From the NCBI GenBank assembly GCA_977006965.1, contig OZ345360.1, positions 2,666,001 to 2,730,000 of the forward strand: a stretch of DNA of 64,000 nt, read 5' to 3'. A program made the translations under genes and the position numbers. Positions 60,941-64,000 of the stretch are shown here, piece after piece. This stretch comes from Phymatolithon calcareum. Its lineage: Eukaryota > Rhodophyta > Florideophyceae > Hapalidiales. Every line of letters starts with the position of its first letter. Position 1 is the first letter of the stretch. The notes below the pieces were generated by a model. That model was not told the DNA's origin, ran no database searches, and was given only the letters and a program-made list of their open reading frames with translations.

Positions 60941-62979
60941 CGCCGTAATTGTTTCGTGGGCAAGATCTGGATTCTGTGAAAATAAATAAATGAGGAAAGT
61001 TTGACGTATTTACAAGAGGAAATTACTAAAATGACAACGTAGTTTGCCATGCCCCTATACTACAGCAAGTTTATTTAACGATTATCATACTGGGCGCTGG
61101 AACCTCGCGCAGGGCACCCGTATGCAAAAAATCGCATTTGGCCCATGCGCGCGGCGAATAGAATTTTTGTATGAAACATTTTTTTGAACAATAATGATTT
61201 TTGCACGTAAAACGTTTTCGGTCAATCAAATTCACGAACGGTGCTGGGGAGTACGAGTGGGGTAACGTACCAATAGAATACGCGGAAAGGGACCGTTGCA
61301 AATATTGCTACCAATGAATTTGCACGTTACGTTTTTGTGATCGTATTCGTTACCAATCAAACTTGTGCCGACTTAAGGTTCCGCCGGCGCCCCCCGCCCC
61401 ACCCCTCCCCGCCCGCCCGCGAAAATAATTGGTGACTTTGTTGCGGGTTGGCAATTCGGTAGCTTGGAGCCATTGATCCTCCGGTCCCGTCCGGTCCCCT
61501 TGAACCGTGCTGACAGTACCTCTGTGAGTGCGCTCTGGAAGCTTACCGCGATCCAGGGGCCTCGGATTGCGGGGGATTTCGGACCGCGGTTGCGGTCCGA
61601 GGAGCAAGTTGGGGTGCAGTTATAGGCGCTGCGTATTCCCCATGTCCGTTGCCGTGTCCGGCTGCACGAGCGTGTCCTGAAGGATCTAGGGGCACGTGTG
61701 TGATCTGTCGGAGCCCGGTGCGCTGTCTCGCCGCTGCGAGAGGGAGATATCTTCCACTTGCACGGAGCGACCTTGCCTAGGGTGTGGCAGGCATCTCTTG
61801 GAAGCTTCGTTTGGGGGTGCGCATCAGCAAGAGGGGTAACAGGGCTTGCGAAAGCAAAACGAGAGGCAGACGGCAGAACACGGGAGAGAGGGGCGTGTTT
61901 TGGCACTCCAGGTCAGTCAGGGACACGGTCGGGGGAAAGTGCACTGCGGGTGGTAGGTACCTAAAAACCTCAAACTTCCCTAAATCCAAAGGAGAATCGC
62001 TGAGCTCCCAAAGGTTGAAATAACAGACCCGGCCTGTCTGTCAAGCTACCCTGAGCGACGCTCAGACCAGCTCGAACAGAGTTCGAGTACGCAGTGCAAG
62101 CAAAGTCAGTGTTACGGTCGGCTCTTTTCTCATTTTTTTGAGAAGATCCAGGGTCCCGCCGGAGGGAGTTTGCGCAAGAACCATTGCCACGAAGTGGTGG
62201 TTTTTGATTCCGAGGGCTGTGTCGTTTTCGCTCTCAGGTTAAGCGCAGTCTGTCTGATACCGCCGGCGCCATTAAGATCGGTTGGCAGACTCTGCATATC
62301 TAGAGGTGAATTGAGCACACTTGGGTACACTTTTCGAAGGCCAGCAACCTCGTGTGCAGCGAAGCACATATTTCAAAGGGCAAAGTGAGTGGTATTACTT
62401 TTGAGTATTTCTTAGAGCCAAGAATTTCCCAGACAGATAACTGAAGAAGAAGCGAAATATGTATGTCGGATGATGACATTGTTCCCAACCTCCTCAAAAG
62501 GTGACATAGTTTACAGAGAAGCATTGTCGAATACTTCGTAGTGTTAAATAAAGGTTCCATTTCATTGTGCTTCATTTTTCGTTCCCCTTTTTAGTATATA
62601 AAGGACACTGCAGGCGCAACCACTAAATTATCAGGCCCAATTTGAGGCATTCATATCAAAATCCGTAATATCATAAAATTAATGACAGGCACAATGAAAT
62701 TCAAAGTTAACAATTTATGTTCCGGGACATTGCAACATCGCCGGCAGCGACTATATCAGTCGCCACTACAATAGATGACCGGATGACCATGAAAAAACAC
62801 CCAGAATCATGTACGTGGTAGAATTTGCTAGCTTTCCATTTTTGCTCGTGCGAGGCCAGTGTCTGACATCACGCAGACATGAAATCAAGATTTTGCGCAT
62901 GGCCAATTTACTCCCCAAGCGTCGTTGTTTCACAGTTCATCGATGATACAACCAACTTCAAAGGACTATAAAATCGAGC
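60941..62979. other. Unassigned region, partly very GC-rich
   Basis: No gene supported. 61380-61430 is a C/G tract, and a hairpin TCGGACCGC-GGTT-GCGGTCCGA is near 61590. Open frames on both strands at 61373-62388 have no motifs. I cannot tell whether it is a decayed gene or a structured RNA. Confidence 0.35.
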
Positions 62980-63461
62980 TGGTTGAATGATCATTGGATC
63001 TACTTCGGGAGTACAATGGCCGTATCAAGGAGCGGAAAAAGGAAGTCAAGCGCACAGATATGCCCTCCGAAATCGAATTTAGGAAGGCACGTATATTATC
63101 CATTTTGTATCCAGATGCCGATAAGGCCAAAACTAAACAAAACCACACGAGGTAGAACGCAATCGGAGGTAACCTAAACTTCTACTGCGTTGAAGATCTT
63201 TTGTGGTGCTGCACGAAGAATGACGCTCACTCGAGATGGATGAGCGAGAATGACGACTTAATTCTTCCGAGAAAGTAAACTTCAGCTCCCGCGCAATCGC
63301 CCAAAGTCCGAATGGATTCAAATCAAGGCCCACAAAAAACGAATGTGTCCGAAAAAACACGTCAGAAGATCGTTCGTGTGCGCAAAGTGCGGTTATCAAT
63401 CTACTGAGCAAAAGATAATGACACATACTCACAACAACGGCGAATCTCGCAAAAGACGACG

Positions 63462-63588
63462 GTGTTCTTAGCTAATAAACTTGTGGGCCCTTTTCGTGCT
63501 GTGGACGAAAGAACGTACAGGCTGGCGTGCTGGGAAGGACATGTTTCGATTGTCTTGGTGAGTGCAGTCGCTCTGAAATTGTACATCT
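63462..63588 (+). pseudogene. Integrase C-terminal relic of an LTR retrotransposon
   Basis: The frame reads LANKLVGPFRAVDERTYRLA and CWEGHVSIVLV to a stop, matching the GPF.V...YRL block at the end of Ty3/gypsy integrases (compare GPFKVTEKINKVAFRLELP in the element at 50603-57019). No intact upstream integrase is seen in 62980-63460. Confidence 0.4.
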
Positions 63589-63750
63589 GAATGTAGTTGA
63601 GCGACTATCACAAAACTCACTTATATAGAGGTTTTGGATTTTCGCGACCGTTCACGAACTCCATCACCGCCTGTATGACACACGGACTACCAATACTCCA
63701 CCTTAGGACACAATCACCTGGTCATAGAGGCAGACTGCTCAGCATCCAGT

Positions 63751-64000
63751 ATGAGCTTCTCTCATGAGAACAGAGCGCTAAACTCAACCGAAGAGGAATC
63801 AGGGAGTTTTCTCTGTGCCCTGGAAGATGTGAAGAATGAGATTCTCCAGGTTATGGAGGCAAAATCGGAAACAATTAACGATATTACAGAGGACTTAACA
63901 CAAGAACTTACCGGGATCCGCGACACTGTTCAAAGCTTGAAACAGCAGCTCGAGGCAGTCATTCCATCTCTCTCGACTCGCAGTTTGGGCGATGAAAACC
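63751..64000 (+). CDS. Partial coiled-coil ORF running off the window
   Basis: Starts ATG at 63751 and stays open for 83 codons to the window edge. The reading is acidic with heptad spacing (ALEDVKNEILQVMEAKSETI, DLTQELTGIRDTVQSLKQQL). It lies just after the integrase relic, so the Gag-type start of another retroelement is the likeliest identity, but a host coiled-coil protein is possible. Confidence 0.5.
   Translation, partial: MSFSHENRALNSTEEESGSFLCALEDVKNEILQVMEAKSETINDITEDLTQELTGIRDTVQSLKQQLEAVIPSLSTRSLGDEN

Noticed and set aside
1-64000. CRISPR arrays, bacterial operons or riboswitches
   Set aside because: No regularly spaced repeats or operon-like gene packing; gene content and targeting peptides are eukaryotic.

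Overview
The window looks like nuclear DNA of a red alga, most likely a florideophyte such as Chondrus crispus (inference). Host genes are intronless single ORFs. Several carry plastid transit peptides (RH58-like helicase, lumenal FKBP, NusG-like factor), and there is a Hint-domain secreted protein, a GH16 enzyme and a SufE-MnmA fusion. Compact gene islands alternate with retrotransposon-rich stretches.

Layout: 1-2548 is non-coding. 2549-4423 encodes a secreted beta-propeller/Hint protein. 4424-6306 is non-coding and holds a cluster of long palindromes. 6727-17335 is a dense gene island: TenA-like protein, archease, a MGCC-start protein, RH58-like DEAD-box helicase, Mog1, MoaC, lumenal FKBP, NusG-like factor, a broken LURP-one-like gene and a secreted jelly-roll protein. 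Mog1 and MoaC overlap at their 3' ends.

18.2-27.4 kb is a retroelement graveyard. It has a tRNA-derived SINE carrying a second insertion, several 5'-truncated LINEs with 9-14 bp target-site duplications, and two cases of a LINE inside a LINE. One LINE cuts a secreted-protein gene. 28105-29865 is the SufE-MnmA fusion. A second, nearly identical copy of the younger LINE lies at 30690-32026. 32.1-37.1 kb holds two divergently oriented copies of an unrecognised large gene; one has only in-frame stops, the other frameshifts.

38.1-50.0 kb has scattered host genes (basic nuclear-type protein, membrane methyltransferase-like protein, GH16 enzyme, two-TM protein) among LINE and repeat fragments. 50603-57019 is a complete but decayed Ty3/gypsy element with both LTRs, a 5-bp target duplication and two nested hairpin-ended insertions. 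57.0-60.9 kb holds a split dispersed repeat, another LINE and a decayed Rieske oxygenase (PAO-like) gene. The last 3 kb is mostly unassigned, with an integrase-tail relic and a coiled-coil ORF running off the end.

The host genes do not form one pathway. Recurring themes are plastid gene expression and sulfur/cofactor metabolism (helicase, NusG, MnmA-SufE, MoaC, TenA) and secreted or cell-wall proteins (Hint protein, jelly-roll protein, GH16). All family calls come from reading motifs by eye; no database search was run.
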